A DNA stretch of 64,000 nucleotides from Chthoniobacteraceae bacterium. Its GTDB lineage: Bacteria; Verrucomicrobiota; Verrucomicrobiia; Chthoniobacterales; Chthoniobacteraceae. The stretch spans positions 32,171 through 96,170 of the forward strand of contig CANJNZ010000007.1 in the NCBI GenBank assembly GCA_947476045.1. Reading direction: 5' to 3'. Each line of letters begins with the position of its first letter. Within the stretch, counting starts at the first letter, position 1. Below are positions 35,019 through 43,229 of this stretch, in pieces. The notes beneath the pieces are model-generated. The model did no database searches, had not been told where the DNA came from, and saw only the letters and a list, made by a program, of their open reading frames with translations. The position numbers were made by a program, and so were the translations under genes.

Positions 35019-36842
35019 ATGAAACGCATCCTTCCCATCATCCTCGCGCTCGCGCTTGTCGCAGCTGCGGTCATTCATTTCCTCAAGCAACGCGACAGCG
35101 GCGCACTCGATCTGCCGAAAGGTCGCGCTGCAGAACTGGCACCGGCGGACACGCTGGTGTTCATCGAGCTGCCGGATGTGCCCCGTTCGTCGCAGCGGTG
35201 GAAGGAGACTTCGATCTACAAAATTTCCGAGGAGCCGGAGTGGCGCGAGTTCGTGGCGAAGTGGGATGATTTCACGACACAGAATGCAGGTGCGAAGGAA
35301 GTTTTTGGGGTGATCGGAGAGATTCAGCGTGCGGATCCTGCGGGGTTGTTTATCGCGATGACTTCGTTTGATGACAAAGGGCCGAAGTTTGTCGGCGGCT
35401 TTCCATATCGTGGAAAGAGGAGCGATGTGCAGTTGGTGGTGGGCAAGCTGCGCGAACAAATGCTCAAGTCCGCGCCGGCGGTGAAGTCCGAACTGGTGAA
35501 GCACGAGGGGATCGAAATTGAAACGCTGACAGACAAAAATTTCACCGCCGTGCTCGCCTATGCCGACAACTGGTTCTTTTTCGGAAGCGACCTGGAGGTG
35601 TTGAAGGGGACGCTCTCGCGCCACTCAGGCAAGGCTCCTGCGGGATTGAGCAAAGTTCCTCTCTTTATCGAAACGGTGAAGCAGGGCTCGCCGGAGCCGG
35701 ACTTGACGGTATTCGTGAGTTGGAAACCCATCTTGGAAAAAATACAGACCATGCAGGCTGCGTTAAATCCAAAAGCCTCCAAGATGCCCGATCCGTATGG
35801 CACCGAGGCGATTCTTTACACGGCGAAGATGGATGGGTTGTTGATGCGAGACCGTTTTTACGCACGCATGGCCAGCCCTCTGAAAATCACCGAGACTCCG
35901 GATCGCTCGCTGGCATTCAGTTCCGCCGCCACCTACGCCTACGCGTTCTTGAACGCAGGTGAATTGGAGAAAATTGTCACAGCAATGTCGAAGGATTCGG
36001 ATGTGGCGGACGTTCAGAAAAACGTGGATGCAGCGCTGGCTCCAAAGGGTCTCAAGTTCATGGACATCTTCACTACTTTCGGCCCGGAGCTCGCGATGCT
36101 CTCGGATTGGGAGCCGGGCGGTATTTCTCTGCCGACTTTCTTCGCAGCCGTAGAAGTGCGTGATGCGGCGAAAGCGCGACTTTTTGCCGAACTCATCGCC
36201 GAGCAAATGAAAGACGGGGATAAGCTCGTGAAGAAAGAGGAGAACGGGACGAGCTTTTGGTCGCTGACTACATCAGTCCCCTTTGCCCAGCCGACTCTTG
36301 GCATCAACGACAAGCACATGATTTTCGGGCTGAGCTACAGCACAGCCGCTACGGCGCTCAGGCAACTCAAGGCCGGTGGGGGGAACCTCAATAGCTCGCC
36401 AGCTTTCCAGTCTTCGCTGAAAACCGTGCCTCCGCCTGCTATCGGGTTGCTTTACGTGGATTTTAAAACGCTGTTCGAGCGCCTCTATGAAAAATTCAAG
36501 CCGTCGCTTGCTTTCGCGCTGCTCGAAAACCCCGATGTTGCGAAATATTTCGACGGCGCAAAATTGCCGAAGGCTGAAACCATCAGCCGCCACTTGCTGC
36601 CGCTTGCGCTCACCTACGGTCCGGCAGAGCAGGGTTTCGTGGCTGAAGGTGCGGGCTCGCTCAGTCTGATCCAAACTTACGTGCCGGCAGTTGGAGGCAT
36701 GGCGGGTTTCTTTTTTTACACCAGAGTCAAAAGCATGAGTGTCGCGCCACCTCCCGTCCCCGTGTCGCCGCCGCAGGTTGTGAATCCACAAAGTCAGGGC
36801 GATAAAATAAAGGACGCGGATGAGCCCGAGCCCGCGAAATAA
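35019..36842 (+). CDS. hypothetical periplasmic protein (DUF3352-like)
   Basis: 607 residues from ATG 35019; the frame extends to 34923 but only the later start gives the signal/anchor helix RILPIILALALVAAAVIHFL. Body blocks LAPADTLVFIELPDVPRSSQ, FVGGFPYRGKRSDVQLVV, GIEIETLTDKNFTAVLAYAD and WFFFGSDLEVLKGTLSRHSG resemble DUF3352-like periplasmic proteins. No enzyme motif. A proline-rich tail (PPPVPVSPPQVV) ends the protein. Divergent from ruvA. The function is unknown. Confidence 0.7.
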   Translation: MKRILPIILALALVAAAVIHFLKQRDSGALDLPKGRAAELAPADTLVFIELPDVPRSSQRWKETSIYKISEEPEWREFVAKWDDFTTQNAGAKEVFGVIGEIQRADPAGLFIAMTSFDDKGPKFVGGFPYRGKRSDVQLVVGKLREQMLKSAPAVKSELVKHEGIEIETLTDKNFTAVLAYADNWFFFGSDLEVLKGTLSRHSGKAPAGLSKVPLFIETVKQGSPEPDLTVFVSWKPILEKIQTMQAALNPKASKMPDPYGTEAILYTAKMDGLLMRDRFYARMASPLKITETPDRSLAFSSAATYAYAFLNAGELEKIVTAMSKDSDVADVQKNVDAALAPKGLKFMDIFTTFGPELAMLSDWEPGGISLPTFFAAVEVRDAAKARLFAELIAEQMKDGDKLVKKEENGTSFWSLTTSVPFAQPTLGINDKHMIFGLSYSTAATALRQLKAGGGNLNSSPAFQSSLKTVPPPAIGLLYVDFKTLFERLYEKFKPSLAFALLENPDVAKYFDGAKLPKAETISRHLLPLALTYGPAEQGFVAEGAGSLSLIQTYVPAVGGMAGFFFYTRVKSMSVAPPPVPVSPPQVVNPQSQGDKIKDADEPEPAK

Positions 36843-36945
36843 AAATCGCAATCAGCTTTGTGCCAAGCAGATGCGATTTACGCGCGCTCTCATGACAAAA
36901 AAATCCCTTCGTGGACAAGCCGAGGTGTGCTATTGTGTCAATCCT

Positions 36946-37260
36946 ATGTCTATCGCAAAAAAGCCTGCATTTAGTCGTCGCCTCCCCGATTTGGTGACTG
37001 AAGAACTCGCGTCTGTCCTCTCGCAGAAGTCCGCATACGAGTTCAAAGACCTCTTCGATGTCGTCCACGAAAACCTCAAGGCCCGCAATGCCGCCAGCGG
37101 TGGCGAGGAAATGCTGCGCCTTCGTGCATACGAGAAACTGCAAAATCTTGTTGGACGCGGCATGGTGAAAATCACCGTCGGCAAGAATGGCAAGAAGAGC
37201 TACAAGGGACTCGCCAAGCAACTCGCGACACTCGAAACCGGCGTCACGCCTGCGATTTAA
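36946..37260 (+). CDS. small conserved hypothetical protein
   Basis: 104 residues from ATG 36946; the frame upstream is rejected because it includes a random Cys-rich leader. Helical and basic: KPAFSRRLPDLVTEELASVL, FKDLFDVVHENLKARNAASG, GGEEMLRLRAYEKLQNLVGR and GMVKITVGKNGKKSYKGLAK. Looks like a small nucleic-acid-binding protein. Its stop codon is immediately followed by the GTG start of nuoA, so the two are probably co-translated. Confidence 0.75.
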   Translation: MSIAKKPAFSRRLPDLVTEELASVLSQKSAYEFKDLFDVVHENLKARNAASGGEEMLRLRAYEKLQNLVGRGMVKITVGKNGKKSYKGLAKQLATLETGVTPAI

Positions 37261-37635
37261 GTGAAGGACTTTCTACCCATCCTGTTGCAGGTCGGCATCG
37301 TGCTCGGCTTCGGCGTGGTCACACTGGCGATCAGCGTGCTCCTCGGCAAAGCCGCCAAGCGCACTCCAGCAAAAGACATGGCCTATGAGTGCGGAATGAT
37401 CCCGCAGGGCGGCGCACAGCCGCGCTTCACGGTGAAATTCTACCTCATCGCGATGCTCTTCATCCTCTTCGATATCGAGGTGGTGTTCATGTATCCGTGG
37501 GCAGTGAATTTCAAAACGATGATCCATACACACGGCTCTACGATCTTCTGGAGCATGGCGGGTTTTATCTCGCTGGTAACCGTCGGCTACATCTACGCGA
37601 TCAAAAAAGGCGTTCTCGATTGGAAGAAAAGTTAG
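37261..37635 (+). CDS. nuoA: NADH-quinone oxidoreductase subunit A
   Basis: 124 residues from GTG 37261, adjacent to the previous stop. Three membrane helices (LLQVGIVLGFGVVTLAISVL, FYLIAMLFILFDIEVVFMYP and FWSMAGFISLVTVGYIYAI) with the NuoA signatures YECGMIPQGGAQPRFTVKFY and FILFDIEVVFMYPW. It forms part of the membrane arm of complex I. It is isolated: no nuoB follows and a terminator ends the transcript. Complex I genes must lie elsewhere, or be split. Confidence 0.95.
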   Translation: MKDFLPILLQVGIVLGFGVVTLAISVLLGKAAKRTPAKDMAYECGMIPQGGAQPRFTVKFYLIAMLFILFDIEVVFMYPWAVNFKTMIHTHGSTIFWSMAGFISLVTVGYIYAIKKGVLDWKKS

Positions 37636-37657
37636 CCTTTCTACACACCAAGCTTGC

Positions 37658-37700
37658 GGCCCGGCAGTTGCATCGGTAACTCGCCGGGCCTTTTCTTTTC
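37658..37700 (+). terminator. intrinsic terminator after nuoA
   Basis: GGCCCGGC (37658-37665) pairs with GCCGGGCC (37683-37690) and is followed directly by TTTTCTTTTC. Confidence 0.85.
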
Positions 37701-37701
37701 C

Positions 37702-38019
37702 ATGATTCATCACGTCGCGCTTTTTCAAACCCTTCCTCATGTAGATGAGGCCAAACTTGCCCAGATGATGATCGCCGCCCGCGTGAGCCTGGTAAAAATC
37801 CCCGAGGTAGCCGGTGTGCGTTGCGGCAAGAACGTGGACAAAGACTCGCCGTGGGGTTTTTTCGTCGCCATCGAAGTGGACAACATGGATCGCCTCCGTG
37901 TGGTGAAAGAGGACGCGATTTACATCAAGTTCCTTGCTGATGTGATTTCGCCGAATGTCTCCGAGCAATTCGTGGCCAACTACGAAATGGAGCCCGGGAA
38001 GAGTGTGAAGTTTTCGTAG
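37702..38019 (+). CDS. Dabb (stress-responsive alpha/beta barrel) domain protein
   Basis: 105 residues from ATG 37702, which follows the terminator. Dabb fold features: IHHVALFQTLPHVDEAKLAQ start with the conserved His, SLVKIPEVAGVRCGKNVDKD, and the late NYEMEPGKSVKF. Small dimeric ferredoxin-like barrel; members include stress proteins and polyketide cyclases. Role here unknown. It may be its own transcription unit. Confidence 0.85.
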   Translation: MIHHVALFQTLPHVDEAKLAQMMIAARVSLVKIPEVAGVRCGKNVDKDSPWGFFVAIEVDNMDRLRVVKEDAIYIKFLADVISPNVSEQFVANYEMEPGKSVKFS

Positions 38020-38092
38020 AGGAGCGATTCAATGGCGGTGGGCGGTTCGTCCATATCGTCCATCGTGTCCATACAGTCCATCCCCGCAGCAC

Positions 38093-39379
38093 TCACTGCA
38101 ACGCAGCGCGCAGCCACTTTGCTAGAAAAGCGATCTCTTCATCCGAGATGTCGAAGGGCGGAGTAAAGCTGAGGACGTTTGCAGAGGGCGAATCTGCAAG
38201 CAGCAGCAGACCGTCACGCAGGGCGCATTTGATGATTGAGATAGCGCGTTCGCCGTCCGGCTGACCGTTTTGTTTTAGCAATTCCATGCCGAGCATGAGC
38301 CCCATCCCGCGAACCGGCCGCCCGGCATCTGCGAGTGCAGTGCGTAGTTTCTCCCCGCGTTCGCAGACCAGCCGTGACACAGCGGGGTCGGCGTGTTTTT
38401 CGAGCGATGAAAGTGCCATCGCGCAGCCGAGGGGGTTGCCGAGAAAGGTGCTGGTGTGTAGTGCCTCGCCATTCGAGAGCGGCCACGCGTCCATAATGTC
38501 CGCACGCCCCACGCACGCACTCAGCGGAAAACCGCCGGTGAGCGCCTTGCCGAGGCAGATCAAATCCGGCATCACGGCGGAGTGTTCGCACGCAAAAAGT
38601 GCACCGGTGCGGTTGAAGCCGGTTAGGATTTCATCGGCGATGAGCAGCAGGCCGTTTGCATCGCACACTTCTCTCAGCAAACGGAGAAACTCGCGTGGCG
38701 GCACGACACAGCCGCCGCGGCCTTGGAACGGCTCGATCAGAATCGCACCAGTCTTCTGCTCGCGGATCGTCTTTTCCAGTTCCCGGCGCAATGCGGCCAG
38801 TTCTGTTTCCTCGCGAGGGAAGGGGAGCAGCGTCGCAAAATCCGCCAACTGCGAACGGAACGGCTCGCGAAAAAACGGAATTCCACCCGCCGCCAGCGTG
38901 CCGAAGCCCAGCCCGTGATAGCCCCCGTGAAACGCAATCACGCCCCGCTTTCCCGTGTGGAGCAGCGCAGTTTTCAACGCCGCCTCGACCGCCTCAAACC
39001 CCGAGTTGCCGAGAATCACCTTGCCCGCGCCCGCGCCCCATCGCTCGAAAGTCAGCGCGCTCAGCTTCTCGCATAACCGCACTTTCAGTTCCGTCGGATG
39101 CACGTCGCCCATCGCGTGCATGAGTACGCCCGCTTGCGTCGTGAGCGCAGCCTGTGACTCCGCGCGCGTGTGTCCGAGCCCGGTCACGCCGAAGGCTGCC
39201 GTGAAATCCAGAAAGCGATTCCCGTCCGCATCCCACACATTCACGCCCTCCGCGCGCTCCCAGAATACCGGCCAGTCATCCGCGAGAAACGTCACATTTC
39301 TCGACTCACACCGCCGCAGCCGCGCAGCCAGCTCCAGCGAGCGTGGTCCGGGGATTTCTGTTTTTAAAAGAGGCAGCAT
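38093..39379 (-). CDS. class III aminotransferase (PLP-dependent)
   Basis: 428 residues from ATG 39379; an upstream start at 39460 adds a low-quality leader. Signatures of class III enzymes: FLDFTAAFGVTGLGH, GNSGFEAVEAALKTALLHTG, IAFHGGYHGLGFGTL, LIADEILTGFNRTGALFA with LICLGKALTGGFPLSACVG (PLP lysine) and STFLGNPLGCAMALSSLEKH. Related to 4-aminobutyrate or acetylornithine aminotransferases; amine donor unknown. It is divergent from the PTS IIA gene. Confidence 0.92.
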   Translation of the reverse strand: MLPLLKTEIPGPRSLELAARLRRCESRNVTFLADDWPVFWERAEGVNVWDADGNRFLDFTAAFGVTGLGHTRAESQAALTTQAGVLMHAMGDVHPTELKVRLCEKLSALTFERWGAGAGKVILGNSGFEAVEAALKTALLHTGKRGVIAFHGGYHGLGFGTLAAGGIPFFREPFRSQLADFATLLPFPREETELAALRRELEKTIREQKTGAILIEPFQGRGGCVVPPREFLRLLREVCDANGLLLIADEILTGFNRTGALFACEHSAVMPDLICLGKALTGGFPLSACVGRADIMDAWPLSNGEALHTSTFLGNPLGCAMALSSLEKHADPAVSRLVCERGEKLRTALADAGRPVRGMGLMLGMELLKQNGQPDGERAISIIKCALRDGLLLLADSPSANVLSFTPPFDISDEEIAFLAKWLRAALQ

Positions 39380-39497
39380 CCCGCCGATATGCCGTCTGGC
39401 ACCGGTTCGAGAAAGCACGAAACACGGGCTAAATCGCGCTTGCCACAAGTGAACCGCCATCTACCTTCCCAAAACCTTTTACAAAACGGAAACACGA

Positions 39498-39965
39498 ATG
39501 ACGCTCGGTAATCTTCTGTCGGCTCAAGCAATCCTCCCGGAAATGCAGGCCACTGAGCGGTATTCCGCCATCGCGGAGTTGGTGAACGTGCTTGTCGCCA
39601 ACGGCAAAATCGCTGCGGAAAATCGTGACACTGTCCTGACTGCATTGCGGGATCGCGAGGAAACGATGAGCACCGGTATCGGCTTCGGAATCGCCATCCC
39701 TCATGCATCAAGCGAGCATGTCACGGAGGTGGTCGCGGTATTCGGACGCTCCAGCGCCGGCATCGAATTCGAGGCGCTCGACAATGCGCCGGTCAAATTC
39801 GTCGTTCTTTTTGTTGTCCCCAAAGACCAATTTCAAACCCACCTCCGCACGCTCGCAGCCATCGCGAAATTCCTCAACGACCGCTCCATTCGCGAACGTC
39901 TTGCCGCCGCGACGACTGCCGAAGAAATTCTCGCCATCTTCGAGAAGAGCGGCACCAAGGCCTGA
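39498..39965 (+). CDS. PTS EIIA domain protein (fructose/mannitol type, PtsN-like)
   Basis: 155 residues. EIIA fold with the phospho-His 69 in GIAIPHASSEHVTEV and the blocks FGRSSAGIEFEALDNAPVK and HLRTLAAIAKFLNDR. No EIIB or EIIC genes are adjacent, so it is more likely a regulatory PtsN-like component than a sugar importer. It precedes argS with a 70-base gap. Start ATG 39498. Confidence 0.9.
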   Translation: MTLGNLLSAQAILPEMQATERYSAIAELVNVLVANGKIAAENRDTVLTALRDREETMSTGIGFGIAIPHASSEHVTEVVAVFGRSSAGIEFEALDNAPVKFVVLFVVPKDQFQTHLRTLAAIAKFLNDRSIRERLAAATTAEEILAIFEKSGTKA

Positions 39966-40035
39966 CGCTTTGGAGTGAGCGTGGTGAGCGATGGAAAAAA
40001 CGCAGTCACGCTGCGATAAACTTCGTCCAATTTTC

Positions 40036-41793
40036 ATGCAGACCATCCAGCAAATTCTCGAAACAAAGCTACGCGACGCAGTCGGTGAAAGTGGTGGCGT
40101 TCTTGTCACCGTGCAGTCCGCGCAGGATACACGATTTGGTGACTATCAATCCAACGTGGCCATGCAACTGGCCAAGCCGCGTCGGGCAAATCCACGCGCT
40201 CTCGCGCAGGAAATCATCGCCAAACTCGACGTGGCGGATTTGTGCGAAACGCCGGAAATTGCCGGTGCGGGCTTCATTAATTTCCGACTGAAACCAGCCA
40301 CGCTCATCGCGTATTTCACCGCACTCGCCAGCGATGAACGACTTGGTGTCCCGACCGTTCTTTCGCGGCGGCTCGTCATTGATTTCTCCTCGCCGAATGT
40401 CGCGAAGCCGATGCACGTCGGTCACATCCGCAGCACCTTCCTCGGCGACGCGCTCGCACGCATCGGGCGCTTCCTAGGTCACACGGTTTTCACCGATAAT
40501 CACATCGGCGACTGGGGCACACAGTTCGGGATGCTCTGCCTCGCGTGGAAAACCATCCTCAATAAAGACGCTCTCGCAGTGGATCCCATCAGCGAACTAG
40601 AGCGCATCTACAAAGCGCAAAACGAACGCTGCAAAACTGACTCCGCACAACTCGACGCCGCACGCGCTGAACTCGTGAAGCTTCAGTCCGGGGACGAGGA
40701 AAACCTCGGCATCTGGCGCGAGATGATCCGGCTTTCGCAAGTTCAGTTCGACACGATCTACTCGCGCCTCGGCATCCATTTCGACGTCACACTCGGCGAA
40801 TCCTTCTACAACCCTTGGTTGAAAGACACCGTAGCTGCACTCGTGGACAAAGGCATCGCACGCGAGAGCGATGGTGCTCTGTGTGTCTTCAGCGACGGCT
40901 CTGTGCCGGAGAAGGAAAATCCTTTTTTGATCAAAGACGAGAACGGCTGGAAGGACTCGCCCGCGCTCGTGCAAAAGGCCGACGGCGCATCGAACTACAC
41001 CACCACCGATCTCGCCACTATCGCCTACCGCGTGCGCGAGTTTGCACCCGACGAAATCATCTACGTCACCGATGGACGGCAGCAGCTTCACTTCCGTCAG
41101 TTCTTCGCCGTCTGGCGGCGCTGGCAGCCAGCGAGCGCGGTGAAGCTCGCGCATGTGTGGTTCGGCAGTATCCTCGGCGAAGACGGCAAGCCATTCAAAA
41201 CGCGCAGCGGTGACACCGTGAAACTCGCCGACCTCCTCGACGAAGCCGTCGAGCGCGCCTCAAAAGTCATCGCCGAAAAAAATCCCGACATGCCTGAAGC
41301 CGAGCGTAACGAGATCGCAAAGATCATCGGCCTCGGCGCTGTGAAATACGCCGACCTGCTCCCAAGCCGTCAGGGCGACTACGTTTTCTCGTGGGAGAAA
41401 ATGCTCAGCTTCCAAGGTAACACCGCGCCGTATCTGCAAAACGCCTACGTCCGAATCCGCGCCATCTTCCGCAAGGCGGACATCGGCAAATCCGAAATCC
41501 GAAATCCGAAATCCGCAATCAGCTTCACCGAGCCCGCCGAGTTCGCACTCGTGAAAAAACTCGCGCAGTTCGGCGAAGTCCTGCCGTCCATTCTCGACGA
41601 CTACCGGCCAAACCTCCTCTGCAATTACCTCTTCGAACTCGCGAACGCCTACCACTCTTTCTACGAAGCGTGTCCCGTCCTGAAAGCCGACGAGCCCGCC
41701 CGAAGTTCACGCCTCGCACTCAGCGACACCACCGCGCACGTGCTGGCAAAGGGCCTCGACCTCCTCGGCATCGGCGTCCCCGAACGGATGTAG
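40036..41793 (+). CDS. argS: arginyl-tRNA synthetase
   Basis: 585 residues from ATG 40036; the in-frame ATG 39991 adds 15 residues and is less typical. N-terminal domain GVLVTVQSAQDTRFGDYQSN, the class I HIGH-type motif MHVGHIRSTFLGDALARIGR, IGDWGTQFGMLCL, YVTDGRQQLHFRQFFAVW, VWFGSILGEDGKPFKTRSGD and the anticodon-binding end (LFELANAYHSFYEACPVL). It charges tRNA-Arg with arginine. Near residue 485-495 a heptamer repeat is read as KSEIRNPKSAIS between the catalytic and anticodon-binding domains, a place where a spacer can be tolerated. Confidence 0.97.
   Translation: MQTIQQILETKLRDAVGESGGVLVTVQSAQDTRFGDYQSNVAMQLAKPRRANPRALAQEIIAKLDVADLCETPEIAGAGFINFRLKPATLIAYFTALASDERLGVPTVLSRRLVIDFSSPNVAKPMHVGHIRSTFLGDALARIGRFLGHTVFTDNHIGDWGTQFGMLCLAWKTILNKDALAVDPISELERIYKAQNERCKTDSAQLDAARAELVKLQSGDEENLGIWREMIRLSQVQFDTIYSRLGIHFDVTLGESFYNPWLKDTVAALVDKGIARESDGALCVFSDGSVPEKENPFLIKDENGWKDSPALVQKADGASNYTTTDLATIAYRVREFAPDEIIYVTDGRQQLHFRQFFAVWRRWQPASAVKLAHVWFGSILGEDGKPFKTRSGDTVKLADLLDEAVERASKVIAEKNPDMPEAERNEIAKIIGLGAVKYADLLPSRQGDYVFSWEKMLSFQGNTAPYLQNAYVRIRAIFRKADIGKSEIRNPKSAISFTEPAEFALVKKLAQFGEVLPSILDDYRPNLLCNYLFELANAYHSFYEACPVLKADEPARSSRLALSDTTAHVLAKGLDLLGIGVPERM
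41489..41520. repeat. CCGAAAT-type heptamer repeat inside argS
   Basis: The CCGAAAT/TCCGAAA iteration (reverse complement of the ATTTCGG series) is read in frame in argS as SEIRNPKSAIS. Confidence 0.85.
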
Positions 41794-41847
41794 TTTTTGA
41801 GCGAGAGCTTGACACAAGAATGAACCAGAGCTTTTGAATTCCTCGCG

Positions 41848-42246
41848 ATGTTCGCAAAACTTTTCCGCAATATCAGCCGTCTCGCCGCGTTTGTCGCGGT
41901 GCTCGTGCTGTGTGGTGGGCATCTGGCCACATTGCAGGTGGTGGCGTGGACGGGGATGGTGGTGAGCTATTCTGCGCGGGATGGCTTCGTCGCAGGCGTG
42001 AAAAATACTTTCGATGGCGATCATCCTTGTTCGCTGTGTAAGGCAGTGAAGAAAGGTCAGCAGCAAGAGGAGCAGAAACCCGCGAGTGTGCAGAGCCGCG
42101 TGCAGAAGATTGAAGCACTCGCCCTGTCACCTCGCCCGCTGCCTTTGGTGCGTGAGGCGAGTTTGATTTCGTTTTGGCAGGGAATGGAAATTTCGGTGGA
42201 GGCGCGAATGGAGCGCCCACCAGTCCCGCCACCCCGCATCGCCTAA
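41848..42246 (+). CDS. small hypothetical membrane protein with Cys/His motif
   Basis: 132 residues. N-terminal membrane helix RLAAFVAVLVLCGGHLATLQ, then a predicted metal-type motif GDHPCSLCKAVKKG around residues 57-70 (one His, two Cys). Basic Gln-rich and Pro-rich tail (PPVPPPRIA). Resembles small Cys/His proteins sometimes found near metal-transport genes. It is followed by the stem-loop region and the prepilin-like operon. Function unknown; the metal link is an inference. Confidence 0.6.
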   Translation: MFAKLFRNISRLAAFVAVLVLCGGHLATLQVVAWTGMVVSYSARDGFVAGVKNTFDGDHPCSLCKAVKKGQQQEEQKPASVQSRVQKIEALALSPRPLPLVREASLISFWQGMEISVEARMERPPVPPPRIA

Positions 42247-42563
42247 TCGAGCGGAGGATCGGCTTTCGCCGATCGTTGGATTGTGTCCTGCGTATCAGCA
42301 GCACGCTTTCCATCTGCGCATTCATTTCGCATGGGCAGAAGTCCCGTGCAGTCCGAAGAGCATAGAACTTTTCGGGGGAAATTGCGCAGCCGCTCATACC
42401 TCCCCAACCCGGTTTGCGGCTTAGCCCGCGCCACGGTGGGGGCTGCGGGAAATTCGCGAACGGCGGTTATGCCGTGGTGATGTTCATAGACCCCGCAGTC
42501 CCCGCCCACGCGAGGCCACTGAGCTAGCCCGGTTAGCACCATATCGGCGCACTCACGTTTTTT
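42247..42563. ncRNA. candidate structured RNA or leader between a small membrane protein and a prepilin operon
   Basis: 317 bases dense in stem-loops: GATCGGC/GCCGATC (42257-42274), GCACG/CGTGC (42301-42349) with inner TCTGC/GCAGA, CCGAA/TTCGG (42353-42375), GCCGC/GCGGC (42389-42420), a 12-bp GGGGGCTGCGGG/CCCCGCAGTCCCC stem (about 42438-42503) enclosing ACGGC/GCCGT (42460-42475), then a T6 tract before the ATG at 42564. No riboswitch consensus could be assigned (a cobalamin leader was tested and does not fit). An antisense open frame of 112 codons covers the whole block but begins inside the next gene. It may be a leader RNA of the prepilin operon or a minus-strand RNA. Confidence 0.4.
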
Positions 42564-43229
42564 ATGTATCGCAAAAATCACGCATTCACACTCATCGAAC
42601 TACTCGTCGTCATCGCTATCATCGCGATCCTGGCTGCGCTCATTTTCCCAGCTGCCGCTCGGGTTCGCTCGCAATCCAAGACGGTGAAGTGCCTCAACAA
42701 CCTTCGCCAAATTGGGCAAGCCACGATTCTCTACGCTGGTGAGCACGATCATACCTTGCCTGTCACATCCCATCAGCGCAGGCAGGGCGGGCAATCGTGG
42801 ACGCTAACTCTTCAAGCCTACGCCGGTGGGACCATCACCTTTCGCTGCCCGGCTGATGAGAACGCCGGGCGCGCATACACGTATGTGATCAACGACTTCC
42901 TCACGCCGAATCCAGTAGGCGCGACGGACCTCGATTACTCAAAACTGAACCGTCTCGATAGCCGCGCCGCCACTTTCCTCTTTGCTGAGGCGACGGTCAG
43001 CTACGCCAACTCGGATCATTTTCACTTCGCCGAATATCGCGGACGCACCATACCGCCCGAGTTCTTCTCCGGTCAGATCGCGGTCAAGTGCCACGACGGG
43101 GCGGCAAATTACGTCTTCACCGACGGGCACATCGAAACCCTCCGATGGGAGGCCGTGCAAACGCGCCTGAAAACGCCCGGCGACCGCTTTGTGGATCCCA
43201 CGGCTGATGAAAAAACCAACGCTCTATGA
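42564..43229 (+). CDS. prepilin-type N-terminal cleavage/methylation domain protein (H-X9-DG style)
   Basis: 221 residues. Prepilin signal HAFTLIELLVVIAIIAILAA with Glu +5, then the DUF1559-type body: KTVKCLNNLRQIGQATILYA, FRCPADENAG, and the terminal H-X9-DG block KCHDGAANYVFTDGHIETLR. Such pseudopilin-like proteins are very numerous in Planctomycetes and Verrucomicrobia. Its stop overlaps the next start by four bases (ATGA), so it is coupled to the His-rich secreted protein. It likely belongs to a type II-like export or surface assembly apparatus. Confidence 0.88.
   Translation: MYRKNHAFTLIELLVVIAIIAILAALIFPAAARVRSQSKTVKCLNNLRQIGQATILYAGEHDHTLPVTSHQRRQGGQSWTLTLQAYAGGTITFRCPADENAGRAYTYVINDFLTPNPVGATDLDYSKLNRLDSRAATFLFAEATVSYANSDHFHFAEYRGRTIPPEFFSGQIAVKCHDGAANYVFTDGHIETLRWEAVQTRLKTPGDRFVDPTADEKTNAL

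Noticed and set aside
42247..42563. Cobalamin riboswitch in the leader
   Set aside because: A GCCACTG string is present, but the expected GGGAA, CCCGC-ACTGT and GGGAAGG order is missing on both strands.
42243..42581. 112-codon minus-strand frame
   Set aside because: Covers the stem-loop block and begins inside the prepilin gene. Composition is Gly/Arg/Ala-rich and no family is recognised; kept only as an alternative reading.
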